Source of the DNA: Candidatus Heimdallarchaeota archaeon
Lineage (GTDB): Archaea; Asgardarchaeota; Heimdallarchaeia; JABLTI01
Reading direction: 5' to 3'
Length of the DNA stretch: 64,000 bases
NCBI GenBank assembly: GCA_030614005.1
Contig: JAUWKS010000002.1
Coordinates: 32,101 to 96,100 of the forward strand
Made by a program: the position numbers and the translations under genes. Positions 18,724-28,668 of the stretch are shown here, in pieces. Positions within the stretch are counted from its first letter, which is position 1, and each line of letters starts with the position of its first letter. Below the pieces are notes generated by a model that saw nothing but the letters and a program-made list of their open reading frames with translations, ran no database searches and was not told where the DNA came from.

Positions 18724-19878
18724 ATGAGCGACATGACATTTCAAGAAGAAATGCGCCCACCAGAAGAAGAAGGCGTTTTATTAGATGTCCGTGGTATTAG
18801 GACTTATTTCTTTACAGAAGAAGGCGTAGTAAAAGCACTTGAAAACGTAGGCTACAAAGTTTACGAATCCAAAACTCTTGGTATTGTAGGCGAATCTGGT
18901 TGTGGAAAATCAGTAAGCGCACTATCAGTTATGGGTATTGTACCAGATCCACCTGGAAAAATCATTGAAGGCGAAGTCTGGTTTAGAGGTGAAGATCTTA
19001 GAAAGAAATCTGATGCAGAAATGCGAACCATCAGAGGAAATAAAATCGCAATGATTTTCCAAGATCCAATGACTTCTCTCAATCCAGTACTCACAGTTGG
19101 AGACCAAATCATGGAAGCAATTCGATTGCACCAGGATGTCGACCTTCAAACTGCAAGAGAAAATGCTATCAAGATTATGGATCTTGTAGGAATTCCAAGT
19201 GCCGCCGACCGAGTTGACGATTATCCATTTATGTTCTCAGGAGGTATGAGACAGCGAGTTATGATTGCTATGGCTCTCTCATGCAACCCAGAATTACTTG
19301 TAGCAGATGAACCAACAACTGCTCTTGACGTCACTATTCAAGCACAAATTTTGAACATTTTCAAAGCCATTCGTAATGAATTTAATATGTCCATTATGCT
19401 CATTACTCACGACCTTGGAGTAATTGCAGAACTTTGTGATTATACAACAGTTATGTATGCAGGATATATTGTAGAATATGCTACGACCATTGAATTGTTC
19501 AAGAATCCAATGCACCCTTACACTATTGCTTTATTAGGTGCTATTCCTAAACCTGAGACTAGAAAGGATGACGAGTTAACCATCATTCCTGGTTCTATTC
19601 CAAGTTTAATCACCCCTCCCCTAGGTTGTCGATTCCATCCAAGATGTTCTCACACAATGGAAATGTGCAAAACAGTTATTCCTCTACTAAGACAAGTTGC
19701 ACCTCATCATACAGTGCGCTGTCACTTATTCAATAAATATCCTGTCTCTGAAGTTGAAGAATATACAACGAAAATGCGTGAAGCATACCAGCATGATCAA
19801 ATGGAAATTATTGAAGAGAAAGGTCTTGGAAAGAAAATAGCAAAAGCATTTAAACGAGATAAGGAAAAACTAGAATAG
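18724..19878 (+). CDS. Peptide/nickel-type ABC transporter ATP-binding protein (OppD/DppD)
   Basis: ATPase of an oligopeptide or nickel ABC importer. It has Walker A GESGCGKS, the Q-loop [19 protein letters not shown], signature [14 protein letters not shown], Walker [15 protein letters not shown] and an H-loop [10 protein letters not shown]. The C-terminal oligopeptide-transporter domain has [17 protein letters not shown] 18724 has GGAG nine bases upstream; an in-frame ATG at 18652 would add 24 residues but has no ribosome site. Permeases, binding protein and the OppF partner are absent nearby, so it is an orphan. The C-terminal 45 residues are charged and unusual. Confidence 0.9.
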   Translation: MSDMTFQEEMRPPEEEGVLLDVRGIRTYFFTEEGVVKALENVGYKVYESKTLGIVGESGCGKSVSALSVMGIVPDPPGKIIEGEVWFRGEDLRKKSDAEMRTIRGNKIAMIFQDPMTSLNPVLTVGDQIMEAIRLHQDVDLQTARENAIKIMDLVGIPSAADRVDDYPFMFSGGMRQRVMIAMALSCNPELLVADEPTTALDVTIQAQILNIFKAIRNEFNMSIMLITHDLGVIAELCDYTTVMYAGYIVEYATTIELFKNPMHPYTIALLGAIPKPETRKDDELTIIPGSIPSLITPPLGCRFHPRCSHTMEMCKTVIPLLRQVAPHHTVRCHLFNKYPVSEVEEYTTKMREAYQHDQMEIIEEKGLGKKIAKAFKRDKEKLE

Positions 19879-20043
19879 AAGCAAGAACAAACAACTTTTT
19901 TATTTTGTTTGGTAAGAATTCTTCTTCTTTCCACCTTATTTTTCTCTTTTTCAATCTTTTTTTCAACTTTTTATAGTAAGCAAAAGAAAAATAAAGGGCA
20001 CCTCTGTCTATATCAAGAAACTTTTCACAGTGGGTTAAAAAAA

Positions 20044-20244
20044 ATGACTAAAGTTCCTCGAATAAATCGCTATGAATGCAGTGGGTGTAGTTTCTGTGCT
20101 TTATCTCTTCCAGGAGTATTCCGGTTAACACCTGAAGGTATATCTGAAGTTTATGCACCAACTAACGCAAAACCTGTAGAGATTCAGAAAGTGATTGATA
20201 ATTGCCCAGTTAATTGTGTTCATTGGTTCAAAGTAAATAACTGA
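20044..20244 (+). CDS. Ferredoxin, single [4Fe-4S]
   Basis: A 66-residue electron carrier. Cluster ligands are Cys12, Cys15, Cys18 (YECSGCSFCAL) and Cys54 (DNCPVNC), the arrangement of monocluster ferredoxins; an extra Cys is at 58. The frame is open back to 19909, but the upstream part is a T-rich, low-complexity extension with no homology. ATG 20044 (MTKVPRINRY) gives the normal length. It stands alone. Confidence 0.88.
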   Translation: MTKVPRINRYECSGCSFCALSLPGVFRLTPEGISEVYAPTNAKPVEIQKVIDNCPVNCVHWFKVNN

Positions 20245-20403
20245 TTAACAACTTCATTATTAATTAATTCATGAACCACGACGATTAAAGAAAGTAAATT
20301 GGGCTAAATAGACAAAAAAATAAGTAATTTGTTTTAGTATTTTTACTCTTATAGAACATTATTTTACAAAAGAGAAAAGACAAAAAATGTCAAATGACAA
20401 AAT

Positions 20404-20694
20404 CTATCCGGTTCGTAAAATGATATGATAACCAAACTTTGTTTTTACTAAATCAGACATTTGACCTACTTCTAAAGCAAAAACAGCTTTATCGAATTCT
20501 CTAACCATTTGACCACGACCAAAGGCACCGAGATTACCGCCTTTTTTTGCAGAGGAACACGTAGACTTACTCTTAGCTAGCTTCTTGAAAAGATCTGCTC
20601 TTCTACCTGCAGGAACTGACTTTAACTGATTAAGTATTTCTTGTGCTTGTCCTTGTTTTGGAACCAAAATATGTGATGCTTTTATTTTACTCAT
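20404..20694 (-). CDS. Parvulin-type peptidyl-prolyl isomerase
   Basis: A 96-residue single-domain parvulin that would catalyse cis-trans isomerisation of prolyl bonds in the cytosol. It has KIKASHILV at the start, a middle segment with GGNLGAFGRGQMVREFDKAV and the end GQMSDLVKTKFGYHIILRTG, all standard parvulin features. No signal peptide. ATG 20694 is preceded by GGTGA at good spacing; an upstream ATG (20706) would add four residues. Single gene. Confidence 0.93.
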   Translation of the reverse strand: MSKIKASHILVPKQGQAQEILNQLKSVPAGRRADLFKKLAKSKSTCSSAKKGGNLGAFGRGQMVREFDKAVFALEVGQMSDLVKTKFGYHIILRTG

Positions 20695-20872
20695 ATGATT
20701 CACCAAGTATGATATTATTACTGTGAATATTTCCCAGTTAAAAAGTTTAGTCTAATTTTTGACTCAAAATAATATGAAAAAAATCACTAATTCTAAATAT
20801 ATGAAGAAATCTAAGCTCATTTATTAAACCAAGAATTTCATTTGGATATTTAGTAACCTCGAGCTGAAGAAA

Positions 20873-21898
20873 ATGTTACCAGAACATATTGATATTGCCC
20901 ATGGCGCTGGCGGTACAAAAATGGATGAACTCCTAGAGCTTATTATGAAAAACATCTCTTTAAGAAAAGTTGGAGATGGTATAGGACTAGATGAAAAAGA
21001 TGATGGAGCAACTATTCGGATAGGAGACAAAAGAATAGTTGCATCTATTGATGGTCATACCGTTCATCCAATATTCTTCCCTGGTGGAGACCTTGGTCAA
21101 CTTGCAATAACGGGAACTATAAATGATATTTGTGTTATGGGTGGAAAACCTATCGCAATACTCTCAAGTTTAATTATAGAAGAAGGATTTGCTGTGAAAG
21201 ATTTACAAAAAATCGTTGATTCTATGGCAGAAACAGCGAAACAAGCAAATGTAGCGATAGTTGCTGGGGATACGAAAGTAATGCCAAAAGGAACTTTGGA
21301 TCAAATAGTTGTTATTACTTCAGGTATTGGTATTATAGAAAATGATGATTTAGATATAAGAGATTCAAATTTGAAACCTGGCGATAAAATAATTATATCT
21401 GGAACTGTTGGTGACCATGGAATTGCACTTATGGCGGGTAGAGAAGGAATTTCTTTTGAAACGGAGTTGGTATCTGATGTCGCCTCTGTTCAGGATATTG
21501 TAAATGCTGCATTACAAATAGGTGGAGTGGTTTCAATGAAAGACCCTACTAGAGGAGGATTAGCTTCTGCATTAAATGAATTAGCAAGTAAATCCAAAAT
21601 AAGCATCTGGATAGAAGATGAGAAGATACCTATCAAACCTGCCGTAAATGCTGCAAGTGAAATGCTAGGACTAGAACCTTTAGGCGTTACTTGTGAAGGA
21701 AGAGTAATCATAGGGGTCAAAGCAGAAAAAGCTGATGAGGTTTTAGAAGCAATAAAGAAAGTACCACATGGAGAAGCAGCAGCGATTATTGGCGAGGTTA
21801 GAGAAGAACGACCTGGTTATGTGCTCTCGAAAACCCTTGTAGGTGGTCATAGAATAATTGAAAAACCAATAGGTGAGCAGATACCAAGAGTATGTTAA
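20873..21898 (+). CDS. hypE: Hydrogenase maturation protein HypE
   Basis: A 341-residue protein that dehydrates the carbamoyl group on its own C-terminal Cys to make the cyanide ligand of NiFe hydrogenases. It has DIAHGAGGTKMDELL, the PurM-like ATP-binding region ASIDGHTVHPIFFPGGDLG, AGDTKVMPKG, DPTRGGLASALNELA, and the diagnostic tail ending PRVC with the reactive Cys as the last residue. No other hyp or hydrogenase gene is in this window. The full motif set suggests an active enzyme. Confidence 0.95.
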   Translation: MLPEHIDIAHGAGGTKMDELLELIMKNISLRKVGDGIGLDEKDDGATIRIGDKRIVASIDGHTVHPIFFPGGDLGQLAITGTINDICVMGGKPIAILSSLIIEEGFAVKDLQKIVDSMAETAKQANVAIVAGDTKVMPKGTLDQIVVITSGIGIIENDDLDIRDSNLKPGDKIIISGTVGDHGIALMAGREGISFETELVSDVASVQDIVNAALQIGGVVSMKDPTRGGLASALNELASKSKISIWIEDEKIPIKPAVNAASEMLGLEPLGVTCEGRVIIGVKAEKADEVLEAIKKVPHGEAAAIIGEVREERPGYVLSKTLVGGHRIIEKPIGEQIPRVC

Positions 21899-22043
21899 TA
21901 AGAAGTTTATTAGATAGGTAAGCATATAACTATGTGAAGAGCATAAAAACTCTTTTTAAGAGCTAAATTATAGTTCAAAGGTATTATGAGATTTTTATCA
22001 CTCTCAGAGGATAATAAAAACTAATCAATGGAGGATTTGCAAT

Positions 22044-22886
22044 TTGAAAGTCCAAGATGTAATGACTACAGATCCAGTATGTGTTATAGTTCCGGGTTCA
22101 AGAGATGATTTATTCGAATTAATTCGAGAACATAATATAACTAGTTTTCCTGTTCTAAAAGAAGGAACAAAACAAGTGGTCGGAATAATTACCGAAACAG
22201 ATATTGTAAGCAAACCATCTGAAACTCAATTAGCACTTTTAATGACAAAAAATCCAAAGACAATTTCTCCAAAAACGGCTATTTCAGAAGCAATTAAGCT
22301 TATGACTGAAAATGATTTCAGACAAATGCCAGTGGTAAATTCCAAGGGTTTTGTTGGAATGATTACTATTGGAGATATTATATCCAAAGTAATTGCAATA
22401 ACATCTTCTGAAAAAACAATTGAAGAATACATGTCCAGTGCTGTATTAGGTATCTGGCAAGAAACACCATTACCAGTTGCCCTAAAAGTGATGAACTATG
22501 CTGGAGCAGAATCAGCATTAGTTTTCGATGATGAAGGAACAATGGTTGGCATAACCACTGTAGTTGATTTTGTTAAATTCTTTGAAGCTATAAGCAGTGA
22601 AAAAAGAACTGATAACACTGCAGGTGAAGGAAAAGAAGGAAGTTGGGATGCGGTCTCAACAATTATCATCCATACAAAGGATTTGACCTTACCAAAAGTA
22701 CCATTAAAAGAAATCATGACCAAAGAAGTTGTTACTACCTTTAGCAAAGCTACTCTCAGTGATGTGGCAAAGAAGATGAGACGAATGGCCCTTTACCAAA
22801 TGCCAGTAGTCAATTCAAAAGGAACCATCATTGGCATGATCCGTGATTTTGATTTATTGAAAGCTTATGCAGGAAAAGATGAATAA
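22044..22886 (+). CDS. CBS-domain protein with four CBS motifs
   Basis: A 280-residue protein built from two Bateman modules. Each CBS unit begins with a VQDVMTTDPV, ALLMTKNPKTI or LKEIMTKEVV type motif and ends with a hydrophobic strand plus D/T (VVGIITETDIV, VGMITIGDIIS, VGITTVVDFV, IIGMIRDFDLL). CBS pairs bind adenine nucleotides and sense energy or ligand state. There is no attached enzyme domain. The start is TTG with GGAGG about nine bases upstream. It lies 145 bases after hypE. Confidence 0.9.
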   Translation: MKVQDVMTTDPVCVIVPGSRDDLFELIREHNITSFPVLKEGTKQVVGIITETDIVSKPSETQLALLMTKNPKTISPKTAISEAIKLMTENDFRQMPVVNSKGFVGMITIGDIISKVIAITSSEKTIEEYMSSAVLGIWQETPLPVALKVMNYAGAESALVFDDEGTMVGITTVVDFVKFFEAISSEKRTDNTAGEGKEGSWDAVSTIIIHTKDLTLPKVPLKEIMTKEVVTTFSKATLSDVAKKMRRMALYQMPVVNSKGTIIGMIRDFDLLKAYAGKDE

Positions 22887-22951
22887 GTGACTATTCATCT
22901 CATTTTCCTTGTTTTTTACTATTTTTTTATTAAATATCATCTAAACCAACA

Positions 22952-23020
22952 GAAAAAGATATATTTTCATAAGATGGTTGATTGACAATCACATATAACA
23001 CATCGACTACTTAGGTGATT
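22952..23020 (+). promoter_or_regulatory. Promoter and ribosome site of alba
   Basis: GAAAAAGATATATTTTC (22952-22968) looks like a BRE plus TATA box, which would place transcription start near 22990. AGGTGATT (23013-23020) is a full Shine-Dalgarno five bases before the ATG. Strong signals fit an abundant chromatin protein. Confidence 0.6.
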
Positions 23021-23025
23021 CTACA

Positions 23026-23319
23026 ATGTCAAAATCCAAAGCATCCGAACCCAATGTTGTATTCATTGGCTCTAAATCCGTTATGTCCTACGTTCTTGCC
23101 TGTATTACTCAACTGAACGAAGGCAATCAAGATTTAATTTTGAAAGCAAGAGGGCGTGCTATTAGCCGTGCTGTCGATACTGCCGAAATTATTCGTCATC
23201 GATTTGTACCAGATGCTCAAATAAAAAATATTGAAATTAGCACTGAGAAAATTGAACGAAGCGAAGGCGGAACAGCCAATGTCTCAGCAATTGAGATCAC
23301 TATTAGCAAAAAGAAATAA
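23026..23319 (+). CDS. albA: Alba, DNA/RNA-binding chromatin protein
   Basis: A 97-residue chromatin protein. It shows the Alba fold sequence [40 protein letters not shown] and a beta-hairpin around [11 protein letters not shown]. The Lys after IGSKS corresponds to the acetylatable Lys region of Alba proteins. It binds DNA and RNA as a dimer. It has its own promoter and is followed by a strong terminator, so it is monocistronic. Confidence 0.96.
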   Translation: MSKSKASEPNVVFIGSKSVMSYVLACITQLNEGNQDLILKARGRAISRAVDTAEIIRHRFVPDAQIKNIEISTEKIERSEGGTANVSAIEITISKKK

Positions 23320-23337
23320 GCTTTTCTTCCCAAATTG

Positions 23338-23380
23338 CACGGTTGACGAAACGGTAATCAACCGTGATTAATTCTTTTTT
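23338..23380 (+). terminator. Alba terminator
   Basis: CACGGTTGA (23338-23346) and TCAACCGTG (23358-23366) form a perfect nine-base-pair stem with an 11-base loop, followed by a T-rich run around 23373-23380. It sits 18 bases after the alba stop and just before the converging phosphodiesterase gene. Confidence 0.75.
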
Positions 23381-23391
23381 CCTTCTTTTCA

Positions 23392-24663
23392 TTATTTTAC
23401 TAAATCATCTATTCTACCAAATAGTAATGGAACAACCAATTCATTTCTACTTAATGAACCATGAGTTGCATTCAAACCTAAATTGAATACAGGATCATAA
23501 TAACCTGAATGACCAAAGAATATTGAAGCATTTTTACCCAACACTACCTGAACATCACCAAGACGGTCTATTACTTTTGAAGAATCAGCACCTTTGCCCA
23601 TCAATTCGGGATACTGTTCAGGAGTAAGAATAACACCATTATCACCAATTTTCTCTTTAAACCATTGAACAACCTCTTCGTGTTTTCCTGGACGAGAAAA
23701 TAAATGGGTTACCCGTCCGCTTTTTCCTCTGGCTTCGAGTAAATTTTTCAAATAGTCCTCTTCTTCGGTAGTAACCTCAATTCTCTTTTCGGGAGTTAAA
23801 TTTTCTTGACCATGGTCAGCTGTAATGAATATTACTGTTTCTGAAGCAATTTTCGAATCTATCCTCTTTAAGTATTTAAACAATAGATCTTCAATACTTC
23901 TAATTTCATCTTCTAATGTTTGACTCTCAGTAGTATATCGATGAGAAATACTATCAATGGAACCAATATACATTTTTAGAAGCAGTGGATGATCTGTCGG
24001 TGTTTCCAAAATCCTTTGGGCAGCAGCAAAACAATCAACATGGCTAGAATAACCTATAGAATGAGGATGATTGTGCAATAAATGAGATAAACCAGAATTT
24101 GCTATGTGATTTTCTAACAAGTCTATGCATACAATTGGGCTATCTTCATTTAGGAGAAAATCTTCCCAAAGAAAATGTTTAACCTTTACCCCAGCAGTTG
24201 TTAAATCACCAAAACGAGTGTCTTTTGTTCTTAAAGTTAAAGTATCAACAATATTACCAATTTCACTAAATCGTATTTTTTGACCAACGATACCATGTTT
24301 AATTGGCATTGAACCTTGATGAATTGTAACCATACAGGAACTGGTGATTGTTGGAAAAGTGGAACAAATAGCCACACCATTTCTTCTAAAGCGATTCTTA
24401 AGTAATAATGAATAACGCTTAAATTGTTCATAGCCCATAGCATCTAGAACAAGAACGATAACCTTTGTAATTTTCGATTTCTTAATGATTTTCCAGCCTT
24501 CTTTTTGTTCCAAATAGTTATTCAATAATCTACTCTTTGCAAAATCCATTCCTAAAAGCGATAACGCGGTAGGTACGACTTTGGAAATGTTCAAATCTAA
24601 ATCTGGAAAATAGAGATCATCTCTATCTGGCAATGGTTTTAAAGGGAAAGGTGTTTCATCCAA
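23392..24663 (-). CDS. Alkaline phosphatase superfamily phosphodiesterase / nucleotide pyrophosphatase
   Basis: A 423-residue metalloenzyme with the type I phosphodiesterase pattern: VIVLVLDAMGYEQF (first metal Asp), CSTFPTITSSCM (nucleophile Thr region), GSIDSISHRYT (Asp/His pair), FITADHGQENL (Asp-His) and NATHGSLSRNELVVPLL (last His). No signal peptide, so probably cytosolic. Substrate is not evident; relatives hydrolyse nucleotide phosphodiesters or phosphonates. Single gene converging with alba. Confidence 0.85.
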   Translation of the reverse strand: MDETPFPLKPLPDRDDLYFPDLDLNISKVVPTALSLLGMDFAKSRLLNNYLEQKEGWKIIKKSKITKVIVLVLDAMGYEQFKRYSLLLKNRFRRNGVAICSTFPTITSSCMVTIHQGSMPIKHGIVGQKIRFSEIGNIVDTLTLRTKDTRFGDLTTAGVKVKHFLWEDFLLNEDSPIVCIDLLENHIANSGLSHLLHNHPHSIGYSSHVDCFAAAQRILETPTDHPLLLKMYIGSIDSISHRYTTESQTLEDEIRSIEDLLFKYLKRIDSKIASETVIFITADHGQENLTPEKRIEVTTEEEDYLKNLLEARGKSGRVTHLFSRPGKHEEVVQWFKEKIGDNGVILTPEQYPELMGKGADSSKVIDRLGDVQVVLGKNASIFFGHSGYYDPVFNLGLNATHGSLSRNELVVPLLFGRIDDLVK

Positions 24664-24804
24664 CTATTACACTCTCTTTTTCTATCAGAACTTTACACAT
24701 AGTAAAAGACTGGTTCTATCACTACAATGATGGTAAATCTATTAATGTTTGTGGAGTATTTTGTAAAAAAGGTTTAATACATTACTGAGAACAGTATATT
24801 CGTA

Positions 24805-26904
24805 ATGTTCCAAAAAATATTAACAGAAATTTCAAAAGAATTTTCAGGGCAAAATGCTAAAGAGATTATTGGCGGAATAGCAAATTTTCATCGCATACAA
24901 TCTTCTCCCGGTTTTCGAGATGCAGCTGAATTTTGTCTTGGAAAATTGGAAGAATATACAATTCCGTTTGTTAAAATACATAAATACCCTGCAAAAGGTA
25001 ATAACAAATTTTGGGGATGTCCGGTACCAAAAGAATGGAGTATAAAATCAGCTTCACTTGAGCTTGTAGAACCAACAAATAAAGCAAAGATTCTGTGCCG
25101 TTTCTTTGAAAATCCTTGTTCAGTTATTCAACGCTCAAAAGCAACAAATAAGGAGGGGATTACTGCAGAAGTAATAATACTCCCTAAAGGATTATCCGAA
25201 GATGAAATGAAAAAATATGAGCTAAAAGATAAATTCATTCTAACTGATGATACAGATTTGAAAAAAATGCGTTTACTTGCTGTAAATAAACTTGGAGCAG
25301 CAGGAATCATTTACGATTTAGTGAGTGAGTTACCACCAGTAAGAACAAGAGCTAATTTTCCAACAGCACGTAGATACACATCATTCTGGTATGGAACAAA
25401 GGGAGATGAAGGAGATGCCTTTGGTTTTGTCCTCTCAGCAGAACAAGGTGATCAGCTTAGAAAGCTAATCAAGAACGTTGAAAAAGAAGCAAAGAAAGAA
25501 GGAAAAAAACAGAAACAAGTGAAATTGCATGCAAAGATAGATGCAAGTTTTTATGATGGGGAAATGGAAATAGTTGATTTCACAATACCAGGTAAAATAA
25601 AGGATCAAGAAATTATCGCTGTAGCCCATCTTTGTCATCCAAAACCAGGTGCAGTAGATAATGCCTCTGGTTGCGGAACAATCATTGAGGTTGCTAGAAC
25701 ACTAAATTCCCTTATCGAAAGTGGTAAATTAGAAAAACCAAAAAGAAGCATTAGATTTTTGTTAATGGCTGAATTTACAGGTACCTTCTGCTATTTAGCA
25801 AGCAATGAAAAGAAGATAAAGAATTTTGTTGCTGGTCTGAATATTGACATGGTTGGCGCAGACCAATCTATCGGTGGCGGACGTACGTTAGTTATGGAAC
25901 GGACACATGATGCTTATCCTTCTTATGTTAATGAGGTCCTTAGTGCTATTTTACATGAAAGGAGTAAAGAAGTAACAAACTTCACTGAGACGGGTTCCAT
26001 TGCTACTTTCAAATTTGCGAACGATCAACCATTCTCTGGTGGATCAGACCACGCTATACTTGGTTTTCCAGATATTGGAATTGGAACTCCCATGTTAATA
26101 CAATGGCCAGATAGATATTATCACACCGGAGAGGATACACTTGATAAAGTTTCAACTGAAATGCTGGATATTGTAGGTTCTATTGTTGGAACTTACTGTT
26201 ATTTTATTGCCAATGCTGGATATCCAGAGCTCCTCTGGATTGTTCAAGAAGTTGGCAGTAAAGGTAGAGAACGACTAATAAAATTCAGCAGAGAATATAC
26301 CAGTAACTTGATGGAAAAATTACAAAAAGAGGAAAATCAAGAAAAAAGAGAAAATCTACTTTATGACTTTTTGACTAAAATTGAAGGTATGTTAAATTTT
26401 AGAAGAGATAGAGAAATTTTCGCATTAAAGTCAATCTCCAAGCTTCTTTCTGAGAAAGATGACAAAGAGGATTTCATATCTTTAATCCGAAGTGAAGAGA
26501 AGCTCATCAACAAAATAGCAGAGGAAGAACTTGCTCAAGTAAAAGAGATAATAAGTAAACTTGGAATTAGTCTAAAGATTATACCCAAAAAACCTGGTGC
26601 AAAAGAAGATTCATTGGATACTAAAGAAGAAATGCTTACACCAATAAAGAAACATAGAGGACCAATAACAAGCGTAAATCGTTTAGACATAAGCTATGAA
26701 CAACAATTGGAATATGAGAAAATAACTAAAGAGCACAAAGAAATGATGCAAACAGTAAAGACAGCTATTTTTTGGATAGATGGAAAAAGAACGATAGCAG
26801 AAATAGCAGAGAAAGTAAAGCAACAACGTGGGGAAGTAAGCATTCCATTATTAGTAAAAATCATGAAACAATATGAAAAAGAAGGAATAATTAAATTGAT
26901 ATAA
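24805..26904 (+). CDS. M28/DUF4910-type aminopeptidase with C-terminal winged-helix-like domain
   Basis: A 699-residue protein. The peptidase core has two-zinc ligands in VAHLCHPKPGAVDNASGCG (His, Asp), LLMAEFTG (Glu), NIDMVGAD (Asp) and RYYHTGEDT (His), the pattern of DUF4910/M28 aminopeptidases. A PA-like domain occupies about residues 85-250. A helical region (about 470-620) follows, and the last 45 residues (FWIDGKRTIAEIAEKVKQ onward) look like a winged helix. No signal peptide. The winged-helix-like tail is unusual and recurs as a fragment at 28669-28812. Likely an intracellular peptidase; substrate unknown. Confidence 0.8.
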   Translation: MFQKILTEISKEFSGQNAKEIIGGIANFHRIQSSPGFRDAAEFCLGKLEEYTIPFVKIHKYPAKGNNKFWGCPVPKEWSIKSASLELVEPTNKAKILCRFFENPCSVIQRSKATNKEGITAEVIILPKGLSEDEMKKYELKDKFILTDDTDLKKMRLLAVNKLGAAGIIYDLVSELPPVRTRANFPTARRYTSFWYGTKGDEGDAFGFVLSAEQGDQLRKLIKNVEKEAKKEGKKQKQVKLHAKIDASFYDGEMEIVDFTIPGKIKDQEIIAVAHLCHPKPGAVDNASGCGTIIEVARTLNSLIESGKLEKPKRSIRFLLMAEFTGTFCYLASNEKKIKNFVAGLNIDMVGADQSIGGGRTLVMERTHDAYPSYVNEVLSAILHERSKEVTNFTETGSIATFKFANDQPFSGGSDHAILGFPDIGIGTPMLIQWPDRYYHTGEDTLDKVSTEMLDIVGSIVGTYCYFIANAGYPELLWIVQEVGSKGRERLIKFSREYTSNLMEKLQKEENQEKRENLLYDFLTKIEGMLNFRRDREIFALKSISKLLSEKDDKEDFISLIRSEEKLINKIAEEELAQVKEIISKLGISLKIIPKKPGAKEDSLDTKEEMLTPIKKHRGPITSVNRLDISYEQQLEYEKITKEHKEMMQTVKTAIFWIDGKRTIAEIAEKVKQQRGEVSIPLLVKIMKQYEKEGIIKLI

Positions 26905-26980
26905 TAATGGATTAATTCAGAAAGAAAAGCTCGTGAAATTCCGTAGAAATTTTTCAACATAGTAGTGGTGTCTTCTACTT

Positions 26981-27754
26981 TTATTTCCTCAATAATTCAT
27001 TTCCAATACATGGTCTCAAATCCTCTCTTTCATTCCATAATTTCCATAACGCGTCATCTCCAATTTCAATAGTTTTTTTCACAAATTCAGTTCTCTCAGC
27101 ACAGTCATCCAAATCTATAGTTTTCATACACTCTTTGCATTTTTCAAGATGGGAGGATAAAACATCTTCAGTTAGAAAATCTTCTTTTGTGGATTCACTG
27201 CTTTTTTTTTCTTCCTCAAGACTTATCTTGGTAATCTCATCCAAAATCACCTTTGCTGAAAATTGTTGTAATTCGACTTCTTTCTCCCAAACTTTGGGGA
27301 TGTTTTCAATCCATTGAGTATTTTCCTCTTCTGTAATTCCTAACAGATTTTTAGCAATACTTCTTCTGTCAACGATTTCTTCAGGTGTTAAATTACCATA
27401 CTCTATTGTTGCAGCTACTTTCTCAAAAAATTCTTTCGTCTCGTCTATCTTCTCATTATCGGGTAGAGGATAATGAGTCTTTGTCTCTTGAGGTATTTGT
27501 TTATCCGGGTCTTCTTCCTTTTCCTCTTGTAGCAGATTGAATCCTCTTAGCTTTTCATCTTCGAGAGTCTTTTTATCAACTTGGAAAATCTCTCCTTTAT
27601 ACTTTGGTGGAATTTCTTTAAAGGAGATCAATCCCTCATACTCGTCTTTCTCTTTATTGGGAATTACTTCTCCAGCATGATCTGATAATTGTAACTTTGA
27701 CGTTAATTGAAGTCCATTAAAAGCAGTTTCATTCTCGAATATGCTATCATTCAA
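26981..27754 (-). CDS. Unknown acidic protein with Cys-rich patch
   Basis: A 257-residue, strongly acidic, predicted helical protein with no signal peptide. Near the C-terminus HLEKCKECMKTIDLDDC carries Cys residues spaced like a small zinc site (H-x3-C-x2-C-x7-C), reminiscent of anti-sigma-type zinc fingers, but the resemblance is weak. It lies between the aminopeptidase gene and a fragment of the same domain, in the opposite direction, so it could have arrived by insertion. Function unknown. Confidence 0.6.
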   Translation of the reverse strand: MNDSIFENETAFNGLQLTSKLQLSDHAGEVIPNKEKDEYEGLISFKEIPPKYKGEIFQVDKKTLEDEKLRGFNLLQEEKEEDPDKQIPQETKTHYPLPDNEKIDETKEFFEKVAATIEYGNLTPEEIVDRRSIAKNLLGITEEENTQWIENIPKVWEKEVELQQFSAKVILDEITKISLEEEKKSSESTKEDFLTEDVLSSHLEKCKECMKTIDLDDCAERTEFVKKTIEIGDDALWKLWNEREDLRPCIGNELLRK

Positions 27755-28019
27755 TCCAACAAAAAATTGATTTTTTACTTCTCCACCAGAAATTTCTGTA
27801 ATATAACTAATTCTTTAAAAATTACTTGAACAATATTGTAGAATTGATAGATTATCCTTTACAAGTTTAGGTATCTTAACAATCTTCTTAGTATCAATAA
27901 TATCTTTTGATGGTCTACTAAATATTGTCATTACTAAAACCTGTTTAAGTTCTCTGATAGTACAAAAGTTATTTCTACTCGAGAGTTAAAAACACCACAA
28001 AAAAAAGAGAGGAGAAGTC

Positions 28020-28406
28020 TTATTGTAATATAAATATAGAAATAAAACTTCCTAAGAAAAATATGTTAAATGCTAACAAAAAACTATTTGAAATTAAACC
28101 AAATTTTGCTATTTTTCTTTTTCCTTTTTTTATGCTAAGAGCACCTGTTACTATACCAATTATATTACATATATTAAAAGTAATAAATATAGCAAGGATG
28201 CTATAGGTTCCAATATATTCCCAGATATAGAACATTATTAGTATTAGTAACCACCATACTGTGATAAGGAAAAATAGACCCAAAGAAAATGAAACATAGG
28301 ATAATGTAGCAAATAATCTTTTTTCATTTGAATTAGTGCTAACTTCATTTAAACTTCCATTTTCTTGAGGAGATGTTTCCCCACTAATTTTATTTTCATT
28401 CATCAA
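28020..28406 (-). CDS. Unknown small four-helix membrane protein
   Basis: A 128-residue protein with about 30 hydrophilic N-terminal residues and four hydrophobic helices (about 33-58, 60-80, 84-100 and 106-127), with GALSIKKGKRKIAK between the last two. It resembles small DUF4190-like membrane proteins in layout. It is flanked by noncoding DNA (27755-28019) and a degraded segment. Function unknown. Confidence 0.55.
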   Translation of the reverse strand: MMNENKISGETSPQENGSLNEVSTNSNEKRLFATLSYVSFSLGLFFLITVWWLLILIMFYIWEYIGTYSILAIFITFNICNIIGIVTGALSIKKGKRKIAKFGLISNSFLLAFNIFFLGSFISIFILQ

Positions 28407-28440
28407 ATTTCCTTACTCCTTTACATCTAAGTATAATTTT

Positions 28441-28659
28441 TCATACATAAAACCTTTTAGCGCCCCAAAATGTTGTAGTATACATTTCATCACTATAAAG
28501 TTCATTGAAATTGTCTTTAATATCTATGCCAAGTGAGGTAATATGTTTTGCGTAGAGTAACTGTGCATTATAGAAAAACAAGTACCCTTCACTGTCATCA
28601 CAAGTAGAGTGTTTGAATTGCCAATAAACATCATAATAATAAATAGCAGTGCATGCCAT
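28441..28659 (-). CDS. Possible small gene or gene fragment
   Basis: A 72-residue reading frame starting at an internal ATG (MACTAIYYYDVYWQ) and ending GAKRFYV. It has a protein-like, Tyr-rich composition and is not a shadow of a convincing gene on the other strand in this part. No ribosome site and no known family. The opposite strand next to it carries a peptidase-domain fragment, so this may also be a remnant. Confidence 0.25.
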   Translation of the reverse strand: MACTAIYYYDVYWQFKHSTCDDSEGYLFFYNAQLLYAKHITSLGIDIKDNFNELYSDEMYTTTFWGAKRFYV

Positions 28660-28668
28660 TTGTCTACC

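Noticed and set aside
19909..20043. N-terminal extension of the ferredoxin
   Set aside because: The upstream part is T-rich, low-complexity and has no ferredoxin similarity; ATG 20044 gives the usual length.
21930..21970. Terminator after hypE
   Set aside because: CTCTT/AAGAG is only a five-base stem with a three-base loop; too weak to report as a feature.
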